Part shown: in pieces, positions 19,872 through 32,703 of the stretch
How the letters are laid out: every line of letters begins with the position of its first letter
Numbering within the stretch: the stretch's first letter is position 1
Assembly (NCBI GenBank): GCA_036346225.1
Contig: JARFIW010001215.1
Location: forward strand, 6,338,501-6,402,500
Reading direction: 5' to 3'
Source of the DNA: Platerodrilus igneus
Lineage: Eukaryota; Arthropoda; Insecta; Coleoptera; Lycidae
Length of the DNA stretch: 64,000 nt
The notes under the pieces: model-generated
What the model saw: the letters and a program-made list of their open reading frames with translations, nothing else
The model's database searches: none
Told to the model about the DNA's origin: nothing
Translations under genes and position numbers: made by a program

Positions 19872-20799
19872 GTATGTACCCATGTGATTTTATTTGCAAA
19901 TATTTTTAATTTTGAGGTTGCTTTTGTTTTTTTCAAAATTTGCATGAAAACTTAAAATTCCTTGTTTAAGTGTTCGGGCTTAATTTGATACGTAATTGCG
20001 CATCTTTTTATTATCTATATGATGTGGCTTTTATAAGTTACATAGTAGATGATGAAATAGATAGCATGTATATAAAATATTTGGAAACCTTGAGCTTTAT
20101 ATTGGTTGTTGATTTGCAGATTTTTCTATGACATCATTTTGAGAATTGTTCATCAATTTCTAAGATTTATACTTAATCATACTACATCTCATTAAAATGA
20201 ATCAGGTCTGGTTTAATGACTCAGACCAACTGGAACAGTTAGGTTTCTTGCACCTTGAAATTTATAGGTAGATATTAAAATTCTGGTTTTATTTAATGAA
20301 CGATTTCCGTAACCTTAAATGGTAAATTTTGAACTTTGTTAATGTAATTAATCTACAATGCCTAGACAAGTGTTAGGTTTAATTATGATAAGAATTTTTA
20401 TCATTTATTCAGTTGGATCGACTTATTATACAGACACACCTCGTTGATTAGTAATAAAATCATCTTTTATAACTTTGTATACCCAGTTCATCAACCTAAT
20501 TATAGCGTGCATCTGCCGATAGTTAATTTATAGTGTGTATTAACAAAATCATAATGTGTATAATGAACCCATTGTGTTTCAATAATGATTGGATGTTGTT
20601 TGCACGTTTTTAAGAACAGTATATTTTCTTTGTTCTGTGCATAATTTTTTACCTTCAATTTGTATCTTAAGGCGTTTTAATTCAAATAGTTTGTGGTTGT
20701 AATTGCTTTGGATTCTAACATGGGCATATCTTTCTTCTGCTTTGCGAAGTCTTTTTAGTTGCTAATTTTGCAGAACGATTGTAGAGTTCGATTAAATGC
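19872..20799 (+). other. start of TBL2 intron 2
   Basis: This AT-rich sequence begins with a consensus donor (GTATGT). No further WD-repeat exon was recognised up to the end of the window, so the intron may run past the whole nested TE region, or the gene may continue outside the window. Confidence 0.5.
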
Positions 20800-21059
20800 T
20801 TAACCTTTTCACGCAGACTTTTCGTTAGTAAAATATTTAACTAAATTTAAACGTATTTCGGCTTTATAGGTTATTTTTAATAATATAGGCAAGTACCTAT
20901 CAAAATTCAACCGTCACAATTTCGGAAACTACCCCCTTGGGACATATGGGTCCCAGCAGTAATTAACTGTGAGACATATATGGCCCATTAGTAATTAAGA
21001 ACATAATTTATTTTTGATAAATAAACTTTATTATTGAAAAATAGTAAGATATGTATTTT

Positions 21060-21353
21060 AATTATAAACTTTTATATTATTTATGAAAAATACTGAAACA
21101 ATAAATACATAATGCAACGTTGTATTCAGTACAATACATTTTTGTTCGTTTTTATTTTTTATTTTGATAACATCTTCGTCTTGTATCTCCTTGCATTGAC
21201 TGGTGATCGCCAACGTTCTTGACACTTGCCGATGATACTGATGGTCTTCCATACGGCTTCTTCCTTTTATTTTTCGCATGTTTTCTGCTTTCAGCTATAA
21301 GTTGTTCCGCTAATGCCACGCAGAATTTTTTAGAGTTAATGAGTTGGTATTAC
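21060..21353 (-). pseudogene. piggyBac 1 transposase, C-terminal Cys-rich end
   Basis: On the minus strand from about 21337 the frame reads KKFCVALAEQLI, then KKPYGRPSVSSASVKNVGDH, RRRCYQNKK, a stop, and RTKMYCTEYNVALCIYCFSIFHK. This is the cross-brace C-terminus typical of piggyBac, with some Cys replaced. It ends at about 21.06 kb, close to the left TIR. It continues the transposase that stops at 32.80 kb; the break between them is where element B inserted. Confidence 0.82.
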
Positions 21354-22699
21354 ATATCGTGGGCATAGAGCGAAAACTCACTAAGTCCAAAACAACAGTT
21401 TTGAGAAAAAACACTTTGAAAATTGCGGTTTACTAGAAATGAGTGTATGGTGTTGAATTATCTAAAAATGTTCTTTTAGAAATTATTACTAGATGACTTT
21501 AACTTTTAACTACTGATTACAGGTTAAAAAACTACTTAAATTTAATCAAAATTATAGAGAAAAACATAATTTCAGAAAAAAATGTGACTTATGCCTGAGG
21601 AGATTTATGCTAGATGCGTGACTTAATAAAACAACCTGACAAAAATCACTTTATGTACTGTTCCAAAAAAAGGTAAACAGTAACGCTATTCTTGGTTACC
21701 GTCATTAAATTCAGGTTCTGGGTCAATCCATATCAAGTGGTCCAAAGGTGGTTGCTTGACCATTTTAGAAAAATTGATATTTTTATCATCAATTACATAT
21801 GGAATCAGTAGCTCAAAACAATTTTTAAAAAATGTTTAGAGTTGATCGTTTGAAAATTGCGGCCATCTTTGTTTCACGGCGCATGCTGATTTTTGAGTTT
21901 ATAAGCTCCTACGGAAAACTCATCTTCTCAGGACTCGAAAATCATAAATTTATAGTTAAAACACCATTGTTTTCCTTACAGTCTGCTCTATCTTTTATGT
22001 TTTCATCACTATTAGACTATTTTGAAGTCCAATACTTGAAAATTGCTATTGAAAACAACTGTTTTCATTTCTCAAGAGGCCGCTTTTGAGGGTAATTTTT
22101 TAGCACAAGGGGATGTATATCAAAGTTGATTTTTGGCATGATAATAAATCTAACTAAGTAGCTTGTATTAAAAGTACTCTTAACCCTGATATTTGTTACC
22201 TTATTTTTATAAATTTTTAAACTTCAAGTTTTTGAAATTTTTGTTAACTTTAGGCTTTAATATGTCTGGCGGGGGACTTGATAAGAATCTAATTTTTATA
22301 TATGTTATACTTAGATGCAACATAAAACTACTATAAAAATTTCAACCTGTATATTTGATTACTTTGGTGGCTACGAATTTTTGAAAAATAGGTAAAAATA
22401 GCTAATGAAACACCTGGAATAAGTAACGCTTGGCATCATGTTCATTATTATATAACTATATATATTTCCAATTTAAAATATATACAAAAATAGCAAGCTT
22501 TTATAATATTGAAACTATATACTTACTTCATATAAAGTCCATGATTGGAAAACACAATTTTAATAATTAAATTCAATGAGTTAAAAATTCAAATTCAAAC
22601 TTTCACGAATTGTCCTTATTGCTGTTCTTTTATTTTAATAAAAGACTTTTTAGGTTGAATTCTAGACTAACTGACAACTTACTGAATCATTTGTTTTTT

Positions 22700-25600
22700 G
22701 AGAATGTCTTCGCACTTTCTCTTTTGTTTGCATCCATTGAGCAATTCACTGATTTCTTCGCAAAACCCCAGAGAGATATTGTGTGATCTACCAGTGGATG
22801 TTGTAAGCTCCAAAACACTTAATTTTCTTAAAACATTTTGAAGAGTCACCCAAACCTCATCACTGGATGACTTTTTGAAAGAAGTTCTAGGTCCAGGTGG
22901 GTGGTGAAAAGCACATTAATATCATTATGCTTTAAAGTTATCTCCATAACCTCTCCAATCTACCACTGACCTTTATAAATACAGGCAATCGTATCGTAAA
23001 TTTCCAGTGCAATATTAACAATAGATGTTGTTACATGATCTTCAAACTTACTGATTCTGATGTGAGGTAACATCTCAAGTGAGTTTCATATATAGCTTGA
23101 AATTTGTGAAAATGTCTTGTGCCAACTATTCGTCTGTACTGGTCGAATCTGTCTTTTAACTTTACTTCGTATAGACTGATATCGGTTTGTTTGACGAGAA
23201 AATAAGAAATATTCTTGATGTTATTTTGGCAGAAGTAGAACATCTGATCAATATCAAGAATTTGATTTTATATTGTTCTTTGTAAACTAGCTCGTTTTAT
23301 GGTCCCACCAACACCATCACACGCATTTTTCCCGTGGCATGTTGCCAAAAAATGCCATTCTCCTTCCAGACCAAAGTCTCTTTCATGATAACAGATGTTA
23401 ACAAAATTCTTATTATTTTTGTATTGACTTGCACTTCCATCAGAAAAATAAATGCATTTTTTACTTCAGGTTTGAGTTGTTTGATCTTTTCAATGACTTT
23501 GGATTGAAAAGCATGAAAAGTTGTTGTACTGTGTTCTCTGCAGTCGCTCAAAACGCACATGCTGTGGCTTTTAACTGCATCACCATCTTTTAAATACACA
23601 ACAAAAGGGTGTAATGTGGCTTGGTCGTTTACCCAATGATATCATTGAATTTCATCCTGAACCATAAATGTGAAGTTTTCAGAAAAATCTGCTAATATCA
23701 CACATTCAGTATTTGTAAGATTTTGTTTAATGGTTTTCAAAGGTTTACTTTGAACTTTTGACACAAAATGATAACTTTTGAGATTTTGTAGCTCGTCCAC
23801 CAAACATTCAAAGAATTCATCTTGACTTTTGATTACTGTTATCATTTCTGACCTGTCAGTATTTACCCATTGCTTGAATTCCACGTTTTCAGACAAACAA
23901 TCTTCTTCCTCTGACTCGTTGAACATGTCAAGTAATGTTGTAACATGCCTTTTTGCCTATAAAATTTAGCATGAGACATTTGTGCTTGCCACTATTAGCA
24001 TATAAATGCTTATATCTACATTTAAATGTAAAATTACTCTCTTTATTATATAATATATTTTCTATAAGAATTTATCTCGCACAATTTTGGATTATTAGTT
24101 TTAATTCACAAGTTCCTAATTTGTTACATAGTACAAATAATTATATCTATATGAAATTTTCCTATTGGTTATTTCTGAAGTGTTTATTCCAAAAGCACAA
24201 CTGGTGTGGTTCTAATTCTGTATTATTGAGAATGATGATCGCTAGAGATCGTCCATCCCGAAGATGGTCGAAAATAATTTATTGGAAGTGTCAAATTTTC
24301 ATTTCTCTTTGGATATCTGATTGCTTATCTGGCACTGTTGGCGATTTTTGATTTGAACTTCTACCTTGCCTAATGTGCTTACCTGATGTTTAGTATGAAG
24401 TTGTTTATTCGTTTAACCCATCAAATAATTATACAGATGGGTGCTCCGGTTACCTATGTTCCGATTACCTGTGTTTTGGTTACCGAAAAGTTGCTCGTGC
24501 ATTCGTACAACCAGATGATGTAAAATAAATACTCTCATCACAAGAATTTTATATTTCGTTTTTTTTCTACTTTACATATTGCTGCTCAGTTATTATCTTA
24601 TTGAAAAATATCTACAAGTTTAATTTATGGAACAGAAGTCTGTTAAAGACAACATTTGAAGTCGACCACATGCTGTTTTGTACCTACACTAGGAGATCCA
24701 CCAATGCAGGATGTCTCAGTTTCCTGGATATGAAGGATTCCTATAAATTAAGTAACTATTAGTATTAGTTCAGTTGCTGATACTACAGGTATGAGATTAA
24801 AACTTTTACCTTATCGTTTTTCTGTTAAAATAAAGAGGCCTAACCTCTTTAAATTTGTCTTTGTCACTACAAATATTTTTGTTTTGATTATTTAAATTTG
24901 TCTTTGTCACTACAAATATTTTGTTTTGATTATTAATTACATTTTACTTATCTCAAATGATTTCAAATATAATTGTCTAATACATAACCTAAAATAATGT
25001 AAACATTCGGAACTTCATGAAGCTTCTTATGGTAAAAAGGTTTATTACTTGAACTTTCATTTCATGTGCATTTGTTACATGACATTATTACAATTATGAT
25101 CGCTTTTTGATTTACTCTCGCAATAAGTTAAATTTTGAGTTTTTAAACAGAGATTATTTATTGTAATTTCTCTATAGAAATTTTCTCGTGTACATTTATT
25201 AAATGTATGAATTATATCATGTTAAAATATATAGCGATGTCTACAATGTTAATAACACAAGCGTATATCTTATACATGCCTTTGGAATTGTAATAACTGA
25301 GTATTAATATACATATTTAGTCAAATTTCTCTTATCGTGTTTCAACTTTTGTTTCTCTAAGTTATTTTACAGTTGTGTAAACAAATGTCTTGATATTTAA
25401 ATTTTAACATTCAGATATTCTCTAAACATTCCTCTTACCCTGTGATTTCAAGTCTCATGCAGCCTCTGCAGCCTTAAAGGTCGATGCAAGCTGTGCCGAA
25501 GTATTTCTTATACTTTGTCGTGCAATTACTTTTTTTATAACATCGGAAAAAAAGTAAGCAGCAATGTTTGTGTACCTGGACATTTAGTGCAAATATTCAT

Positions 25601-26824
25601 CATGCAAGCATGGTTATTTATGTCACAAACAATCAGTTCCATCAGATCTTTGTGAGAAACATTAAGTTTTGTTCCATCAATCATTAGCTTTACATTCTGG
25701 TGATAAATACATACACATACATTGTGTGTCCCTGATTCTCCTACTAAAATACACCATTTTGGACGTAAAGAGCAAAACTCGGATCTTCCAATTTTGCAAT
25801 CCAGGTTAGTGGCCTAAAAAGCAACATAGAGTTCATTTAAATTACAGAGTACTAATCGCTTTTGTTTTGTTATTTTTCTGCCATACACCTTTACCGAAAC
25901 ACATCCTTCTTCCTCGGCATCCCCGGCATCATCTTCATAAAATTGGATGACTTTCTGAACTGTATCTTCTTTAGTTTTGGTTCCTGATTTTTTGCTTAAC
26001 TCAGGAAGTATTCCTTGTTCCTTTACAAGCTTGTTTGTAAGTTTTACCTATCGATCGCTGACATTAAATTCTGATGTTATTTTATTTCTTGACCAAAATT
26101 TCGGAAGTAAACTTAATATTTTCACTTTTTCATCATTTGTTGCCACTTTACATTTATCTTTTAATGATTTAATTAGTTCTAATACTCCTCAGCAGTCAAA
26201 GCACTGTTGTCATCTCTTTGTTGTCCGTCAATGTTTGTTTGATCAAAACAATGTTCAAGATTTTTTTGCAATTTTTCAGATACTTTGTGAACTTTATTCA
26301 ATAGCTTTACTTCTTTTATCATTGCTAAGCTTTCTTAGTTTTGATGCAGGAGATACACCAAGAGCTGTACATGCTGAATCTAATTGACAAATCTTTTCTT
26401 CTGGTGGTACAAAGTTTAAATCGATTTCATCGCATTGATCTACAGCTGTATTATTAGTTTCTTTAAATACAAAAATCATTGTATAACAGTTACTGCATAT
26501 TGATTTTCCTGGTATTAATTCAACAGGATTTCGTTCTGGCATTCTTATTTGGTCCAATGAAATTTCTCTTAAGCCTTTAGTTACAGTATTTTTATGCTTT
26601 TTAAAAGGGTCACAGCACGATTGACCGAACAGATGATTGTATTTCATAATGTATTTCTTATGGTAGTCACAAATTGTTGAAACAGTAAATGGCAACCTCA
26701 GCTTTAGCAAAAGTTGTTTTACTTCATCAAAATTCTGGACATGTTTTATGTCTTTGAAAACAGGGCCATAAGGGTTTTTATGACACAACTCTCCAATGCA
26801 TATTCCAACAGAACACGACTTCAT
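22700..26824 (-). pseudogene. transposase of element A, in pieces
   Basis: Order on the minus strand: N-terminal segment 26824-26294 with Cys pairs (KSICSNCYTMIF); LVKEQGILPELSKKSGTKTK (about 26.03 kb); RPKWCILVGESGTHNVCVC and a CTKCPGTQ motif (25.78-25.58 kb); KQWVNTDRSEMITVIKSQDE (23.87 kb); CVILADFSENFTFMVQDEIQ (23.7 kb), followed by a TGA; WVNDQATLHPFVVYLKDGD (23.63 kb); a frameshift near 23.46 kb; FSDGSASQYKNNKNF and HGKNACDGVGGTIKR in the shifted frame (23.45-23.3 kb); and a C-terminal HHPPGPRTSFKK with TTSTGRSHNISLG (22.9-22.78 kb). The DFSEN and FSDG blocks are likely catalytic Asp sites. About 1.5 kb without coding (23.95-25.5 kb) may be an intron or a further insertion. Confidence 0.72.
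24855..24937. repeat. short tandem duplication, about 42-bp unit
   Basis: AAATTTGTCTTTGTCACTAC followed by AAATATTTTTGTTTTGATTA is repeated directly, the second copy one T shorter. It lies in the non-coding stretch of element A. Confidence 0.85.
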
Positions 26825-27844
26825 ATTTAATAAAAATTAATCAATAAAAAAACAAATAAAAAATCATTATTATCTGAAATTCACTGAATTAATTTAACTA
26901 GTATAGAAATTTAAAAAAAATTATAAATTAAACGTTGTTTTAATATATACAATACACAACACTATCAAACTAGACTGCACTGTTCACTGGTTGAGTTGAC
27001 AGACAAGACTGAGACTGAGCACTGCTCTGCACCTGACAGCTCCACTGTACTGACCTGTACAGACACGCTTGCAACTTGTCACAACTGAAAGCTACAGTTG
27101 CTAACTTGTTGATTTCTTGCCAGTGGGAGTTATTTAGAATTGATTTCAACCTCTTCATACCATGCATTGTTTGTCTTTATGCTATTAAGTATTTTTTCAG
27201 TAAACAAAATAATAAAAATTTAATAAGAGTAGGCCTAGATTTTAATTATAAATAGAACTACAATATTTTGTGTTGTACTGGACATAGATAAAAAGTTTTA
27301 AAAAAACTTAAAAAGAGTTATTAAAAGTAAAGTTCACAAATAATAAAATTTTAATGAATTATTAGAGTTTACACATTGCTAAATAAGCGCAAAAACGGCA
27401 ATTGTCAAAAATTCATAGCTACCATTTATTATCATGCCAAAAATCAACTTTGATATACATCCCTTTGTGCTAAAAAATTACCCTCAAAAGCGGCCTCTTG
27501 AGAAATGAAAACAGTTGTTTTCAATAGCAGTTTTCAAGTATTGGACTTCAAAATAGACATAAAAGATAGAGCAGACTGTAAGGAAAACAATGGTGTTTTA
27601 ATTATTAGTTTATGACTTACCAGTCCTGAGAAAATGAGTTTTCCGTAGGAGCTTACAAACTCAAAAATCAGCATGCACCATGAAACAAAAATGGCCACCA
27701 TTTTCAAACGGTTGACTCTAAAAAAAATTTTAAAAATTGTTTTGAGCTACTGATTCCATATGTAATTGATGATAAAAATATCAATTTTTTCTAAAATGGT
27801 CAAGCCACCAGATTATTTTTTCTGGACCATTTCAAATGGATTGA

Positions 27845-30729
27845 CGCTTCTCCTGCTGGTTCTACATCAACGGATCCATCGATTGGCAAGAAATCATATC
27901 AACCATGGTATTCTTTTGGAATAATCTCCCGTCTGCACAAATTCATTAGATTAATTTCTTTTCTTTGGTTATTGGTATCAACTTTTTATAAGAATTTTTA
28001 GTTTTAAATCCTGAAGTTTATTTCTTGAAATAATCTTAGTTTGGTTCCACGAATATCTATTGGTTATATTCGCCAAAATAATCATTTATATCAAGCAACC
28101 TATTTCTTAAAATTTGTTTGGCCAAATGTTATTTGTTCAACAATATATGGCTTTCGAACTCGATTACGATTCCTTTGGGATCTTGCCAGTTTGAAAATAT
28201 TCAACCAATTATGTACAACGTATACAAGGGTGAACTTTTTTTGCATCTCGATAGCACTGTGCATCGAGTCCACTTCCATGTATAAATGTCCACTTTCTAG
28301 AAATTTGTGTTCAATAATGTGAACATTGGTCATTTGAGCCAAATAAAGCATCATAGCGCAAATATTGGTTACGGTTTTGTTCGCTGCAAGTGTCTGAAAA
28401 CAACGAAACCTCTTTTACTTCTTGCAATAGAGTGGTAAACCACTTATATAAACACGTTCTAATTTCACAACTGCCCCTTCTTCCATTAAGTCCTGTCCAT
28501 GAATAACAGTATCCACTACTTGGCAAAACAGATTTGTAGACTGCCAAGTTATACATATTAATTTTTCTGAATCTTTTTTGGGAATTAAACCAGTCATAGT
28601 TTTTAAAATCAGAGAGTATTTAATTTTTCTGGTGTAATACAACAGACACATCAGAGCAAGGTATCTATAAAACAGATTGCAGGTCAAAGGTTGCAGAAAC
28701 AAATTCCCTGCTGTTATTAGCCCTTACTTTATCTATCTGTTTGGCTTCTGCAGCGTTCATTTTTCCTTTTATATGATTGAAGTATTCTTGGTCATTCGAG
28801 CTTTCGTCTGCTTTGCCTTTGTCATGTTTCCAACAGATCTTGCATTGATCTTTCTTGGGAACAAAGAAAGATAGATTAAAGTTTGTACAAAATATTTTTC
28901 GGTACATTGATTGAGAAACTGGGCAACGGTTGTGTTCTAAGCATTTTTCCTTATAATACAAATGAAACATTTTAGAAATAGAAAGTTTAGAATCTAAGTA
29001 TAGCCTTTTGGTGCTTTTACGTATATAGTGGCTCTCTACCTTTGGAAATATGTTAATGTGGCATTTTACAAATGATACATCACACTCTTTGGTTTTATTA
29101 GTTGGAGTGTGTTGTCCCCTATTATCTTGTCCAGAAAATGTACCAGAAGTGTTTCGATGTTTAAAAGCTATTAGAATTGGCCCATTATTAATGCACAAGG
29201 TTCTCATGCTCTTTACAAAATAATAGTATTTTACGTTTTGTTGTTCTTTGCTGTCAGGTCCTTTCCTAGGTCTTAGTGTTTTTGGAGATTTAACATCAAC
29301 ATTACTTAAAATAAAATCTTTTTGTCGTACGTAATCCTTTAAGGCCCAATACTTTTTACAAATCGAAAGCTGTTCTTCTTTGGTGAAATTCTCACTGCAG
29401 TTAAATTTGCATTTTTGACCACATGCTATTTGCTTGGGCCGCCACTTAGACATCCTGACTGTTCCCGTTTTAGAACAATAGGGCTCGCAATTACTCATTT
29501 TCTCTTTGTTTACATTTTTCTTCCATTGACTTTCATGCTTCATTTTCCATCGAAACCTATTTTTAACTTTTTGTTCTTTGGATTCCTTTTCAAGAAGTAT
29601 ATCTTATTACTGTTCCCGTTTTAGAACAATAGGGCTCACATTTACTCATTCTCTCTTTGTTTACATTTTTTTCCCATTGACTTTCATGCTTCATTTTCCA
29701 TCGAAACCTATTTTTAACTTTTTGTTCTTGGGGTTCTTTTTCAAGAAGTACATCTTCAATTCTCTTATGGAATTATTATTGCCCCCCTTTTTCAACTTTT
29801 GTTAGAAATAATTTTCTCTGCAAGTAGGCAAGGGTTTCATTCTCACTGTCTTCTTCATCATGAGTTAAAAATGTATTACCACATTCTAAAACAAAGGTGA
29901 CTCAAAATTCTGCTAAGCGGTAATACAAGGATGTTTACCACCTATCTTCTATATCACTTATTGCAGTCTCCTGTGCCAAAATTTGTCCATCAGTCTCACC
30001 ATCAAAATCGAGATCTACCTCAGTTTTTTTGTATTCATCTGTTGCCTTAGGCCCTTCTTTAAAAAGATCGTTTTAAATTAGTCTCGTACACATTTCTGTG
30101 CTTGTTTCATTTTCATAATTCTCATGGTCGCAGCTAAAGTTATAATATTGAAGGCTGAAATACAAATTACTTAAAATAAAACATGAATCCATTATTGCTT
30201 ACTGCCATGTAACAACCCGCTGGCTTCAGTTTCTTGCACCAATATAAGTTCGCCATTATCACCAACATAATAATCGAAAACTATTCGGCTTTCTAACGAT
30301 TCTTCTATAATCAAAATTGTAGAATGATAATAATGTTACTCTTAATAATAATTTAAATTCTCAAGTAAAGTAAAACTACTGACCTGGACTATTTATGTGC
30401 ATGCTCTCACTAAATGGAGATAGTGCTAAGCCGTAATCTACACTTTCATGTGTTGCACTAGCTAATAAAACACCTGTATCCTGTGTTTTTTCTTAATATT
30501 AAAAGTAGTTGTGGTTAACTGTGTTAAACATGTGCTATTCTGTTTCATAATTTCTTTATTCTCTTTGCATACTGAAGCAGAACCCACACTGGAATCTGTA
30601 AAATAATAATTTCGTACAAGCATAGCTAAAAGGATTATTTACTAAATCAAACCTAATATTTACTTACCATCTTTGTTGCTTATAACCAGAGCACTATTAA
30701 CTAATTTCACAGTCCGAGATGAAAACATT
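27845..30729 (-). pseudogene. transposase of element B, multi-exon, broken
   Basis: The first exon starts at ATG 30729 (MFSSRTVKLVNSALVISNKD) with donor GATG|GTAAGT. Exon 2 starts after TTTTACAG at about 30598 and ends at CCAG|GTCAGT near 30389. Further small exons near 30.30-30.20 and 30.06-29.95 kb encode acidic LVQETEA- and LAQETAI-type motifs. The main body at 29543-28665 includes LSFFVPKKDQCKICWKHDK, and after frameshifts FSDTCSEQNRNQY (28.38 kb) and HKFLESGHLYMEVDSMHSAI (28.3 kb). These are hallmarks of a transposase family that is abundant in insects. The C-terminal LPIDGSVDVEPAGEA lies at 27.85 kb, directly against element A. Frameshifts occur near 28.68, 28.56 and 28.35 kb. Confidence 0.72.
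29458..29759 (-). repeat. tandem duplication, period 151 bp
   Basis: The block starting ACTGTTCCCGTTTTAGAACA at 29458 recurs at 29609, with a few substitutions and an indel. It covers the start of the main transposase exon of element B. The 151-bp period is not a multiple of three, so it breaks the frame if it lies in an exon. Confidence 0.9.
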
Positions 30730-31167
30730 TTCACATAAACATCAGGAGCTTCTTACATTAATAATTACTTTTGTATAGGTTATGATTTTATGATGTAATA
30801 ACAGAGCTATAGCGCATAAGTGATTTATGAATTTTATCTACAACTAATATATAATATACCTATTACACTTGTGGTTTTTGCAGTATAATGCTATATATTA
30901 ATCACGCTAGGGAATAATGAAGAGCAGTGGGCATAATGGCTTTTTATTCCCTCTTACGGACCAACTGGAAAATAATATTATTAAATCCCAATACCTTTGA
31001 AATTTAAAACAAACGTCAAATGCCAAATATCAAATACTATGTCTCAATACAATAACACAAACAACCAGCCATGTTTGTTTTTGCTAATTTATTGTAGAAT
31101 TTCGATAATTTGGAAAGTCAAGTTATATAAATTATTCTCTCTTATATTGATACTTAGTTGTAGATAA

Positions 31168-31309
31168 AGTATAGTATACAACTCGCTATAATGAAAGGTA
31201 CTGTTCCCTTGGATGATTATTACACTCGCTCGCTTTGCTCGCTCGTGTAGCAACTTTCATCCTTGGGAATAATAGCCTTCATTATAGCCTCGTTGTATAA
31301 TATACTATT
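31168..31309. repeat. small hairpin element, about 140 bp
   Basis: Imperfect inverted repeat. The left arm has TAGTATACAAC, CTATAATGAAAGG and CCCTTGGATGA; the right arm has the complements TCATCCTTGGGA, CTTCATTATAG and GTTGTATAATATACTA. The loop region is CGCTCGCTTTGCTCGCTCG, itself nearly palindromic. It resembles a MITE. It sits in the 5' part of element B. Confidence 0.75.
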
Positions 31310-31473
31310 AGAGTGCTCATGAAGTCAGCTGATTAGTAATATTAGTTTTGCAAGAACTCACTATGGCACTTAATGAGTTCTTCTTTAAAAGCAGAAGTGA
31401 TTGCTCGACTTAGTGTAAACTGATGTAAAATTTATTATTAAATCTAAGTCAACCTAGTGAGATTTGCAAAATA

Positions 31474-32703
31474 TGTTACATTCCAAATTTGGAGATGTAC
31501 AGTTTTAAATATGTGACTAAATTTCCGTCATTTCGGACAGTTGCGTCGGCGCAAAAGGAATGCGCAGACGCGGAGTGATGGCGCAAGTGCGCGGTGGGTG
31601 ACACGGCATTATTAGCCAACGAGACGTCGAACAGTGAGGTTTACCTGTGTCGTTCTTTTGTCTTTTCTCTTTCAGGAGGTAGGTTTCCTTTTTATCTTGC
31701 TTTAACGTACCTTACCTGGATTTTCCTTCGTCTTACCTACGATCAAAGAGGGAAGACGCTAAATCTGGTTTCAACGAGGGCATAACGTAATCCACCCCAA
31801 ACAACGCCAAACGAGATACATGGAAATCAGCATGGCTCCTGCGTAAGGATTACCGCAAAATCGTGAAGCGTTCCACATTTTTAGGTGAGTGTTTTTTATC
31901 TTTTTTAGGGTGCATCTTGTATCACTGTAAACATATTTGGTACATGATACAATTTGACCCGAAATTATGACGGTAATATCTTTGTTGTGCAATAATGTGA
32001 ACGTGGATCGGATCAGTGTTGCCAACTGTAGTAGTGGCTCTGAACTCGCGACGATGGGGTTATAACGGTTACGCCGGGAGTATAACAGGCCCACTTGGGC
32101 GCCACTGTTATACTCCCGGCGTAACCGCTATAATCCCGTCGTCGCGAGTTCAGAACCACCACTACAGTTGGCAACACTGATACGATCCACGTTCACATTA
32201 TTGCACAACAAAGATATTACCGTCATAATTTCGGGCCAAATTGTATCATGTACCAAATATGTTTACATTGATACAAGATGCACCTTAAAAAGATAAAAAA
32301 CACTCACCTAAAAATGTGGAACGCTTCACGATTTTGCGGTCATCTTTACGCAGGAGCCATTCTGATTTGCATGTATCTCGTTTGGCGTTGTTTGGGGTGG
32401 ATTACGTTATGCCCTCGTTGAAACCAGATTTAGCGTCTTCCCTCTTCTTTGATCATAGGTAGGACGAAGGAAAGACCAGGTAAGGAACGATAAAGCAAGA
32501 TCAAGAGAAAACCTACCTCCTGAAAGAGAAAGACAAAAGGACGACACAGGTTAACCTCACTGTTCGACGCTCTTAATAATGTCGTCACCACGCACTGCAC
32601 GCAACTGTCCGAAATGACGAAAATTTAACAAGTTTATTTGAAATAATGGCGGGAATTTAGTCACATATTTAAAACTGCACATCTCCAAATTTGGAATGTA
32701 ACA
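31474..32703. mobile_element. 1.23-kb near-perfect palindrome (foldback-like element)
   Basis: The left arm at 31474-32087 and the right arm at 32106-32703 are inverted copies of each other with an 18-bp loop (32088-32105). The outer ends read TGTTACATTCC and GGAATGTAACA. The left arm lacks about 34 bp that the right arm has near its outer end, and there are scattered substitutions. A possible 4-bp target duplication, AATA, flanks it. It encodes no recognisable protein. The arms contain splice-like motifs (CTTTCAG, AGGTGAGT), so they may derive from a 5' gene region. Confidence 0.88.

Larger units (their letters stand above)
21721..27844 (-). mobile_element. DNA transposon A with about 420-bp terminal inverted repeats
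   Basis: The left TIR at 21721-22146 (starting GTCAATCCATATCAAGTGGT) and the right TIR at about 27427-27844 match over their full length, with small indels. They share, for example, GATATTTTTATCATCAATTA and GGCCGCTTTTGAGGGTAATT. The transposase lies on the minus strand between them. The element sits inside the 3' coding part of element B: VDVEPAGEA abuts its right end and DPEPEFNDGNQ its left end. No clear target duplication is visible. The superfamily is unresolved. Confidence 0.82.

Noticed and set aside
21832..22089. 85-codon + strand ORF
   Set aside because: It lies within the left TIR of element A, and the inverted copy at the right end does not keep the frame.
24370..24500. GGTTACC-type repeats near 24.45 kb as a possible regulatory array
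   Set aside because: Only three irregular occurrences inside decayed TE sequence; not convincing.
29415..29805. Phe-rich hydrophobic + strand ORFs that look like membrane proteins
   Set aside because: They are antisense to the Lys-rich transposase exon of element B and are duplicated with the 151-bp repeat.
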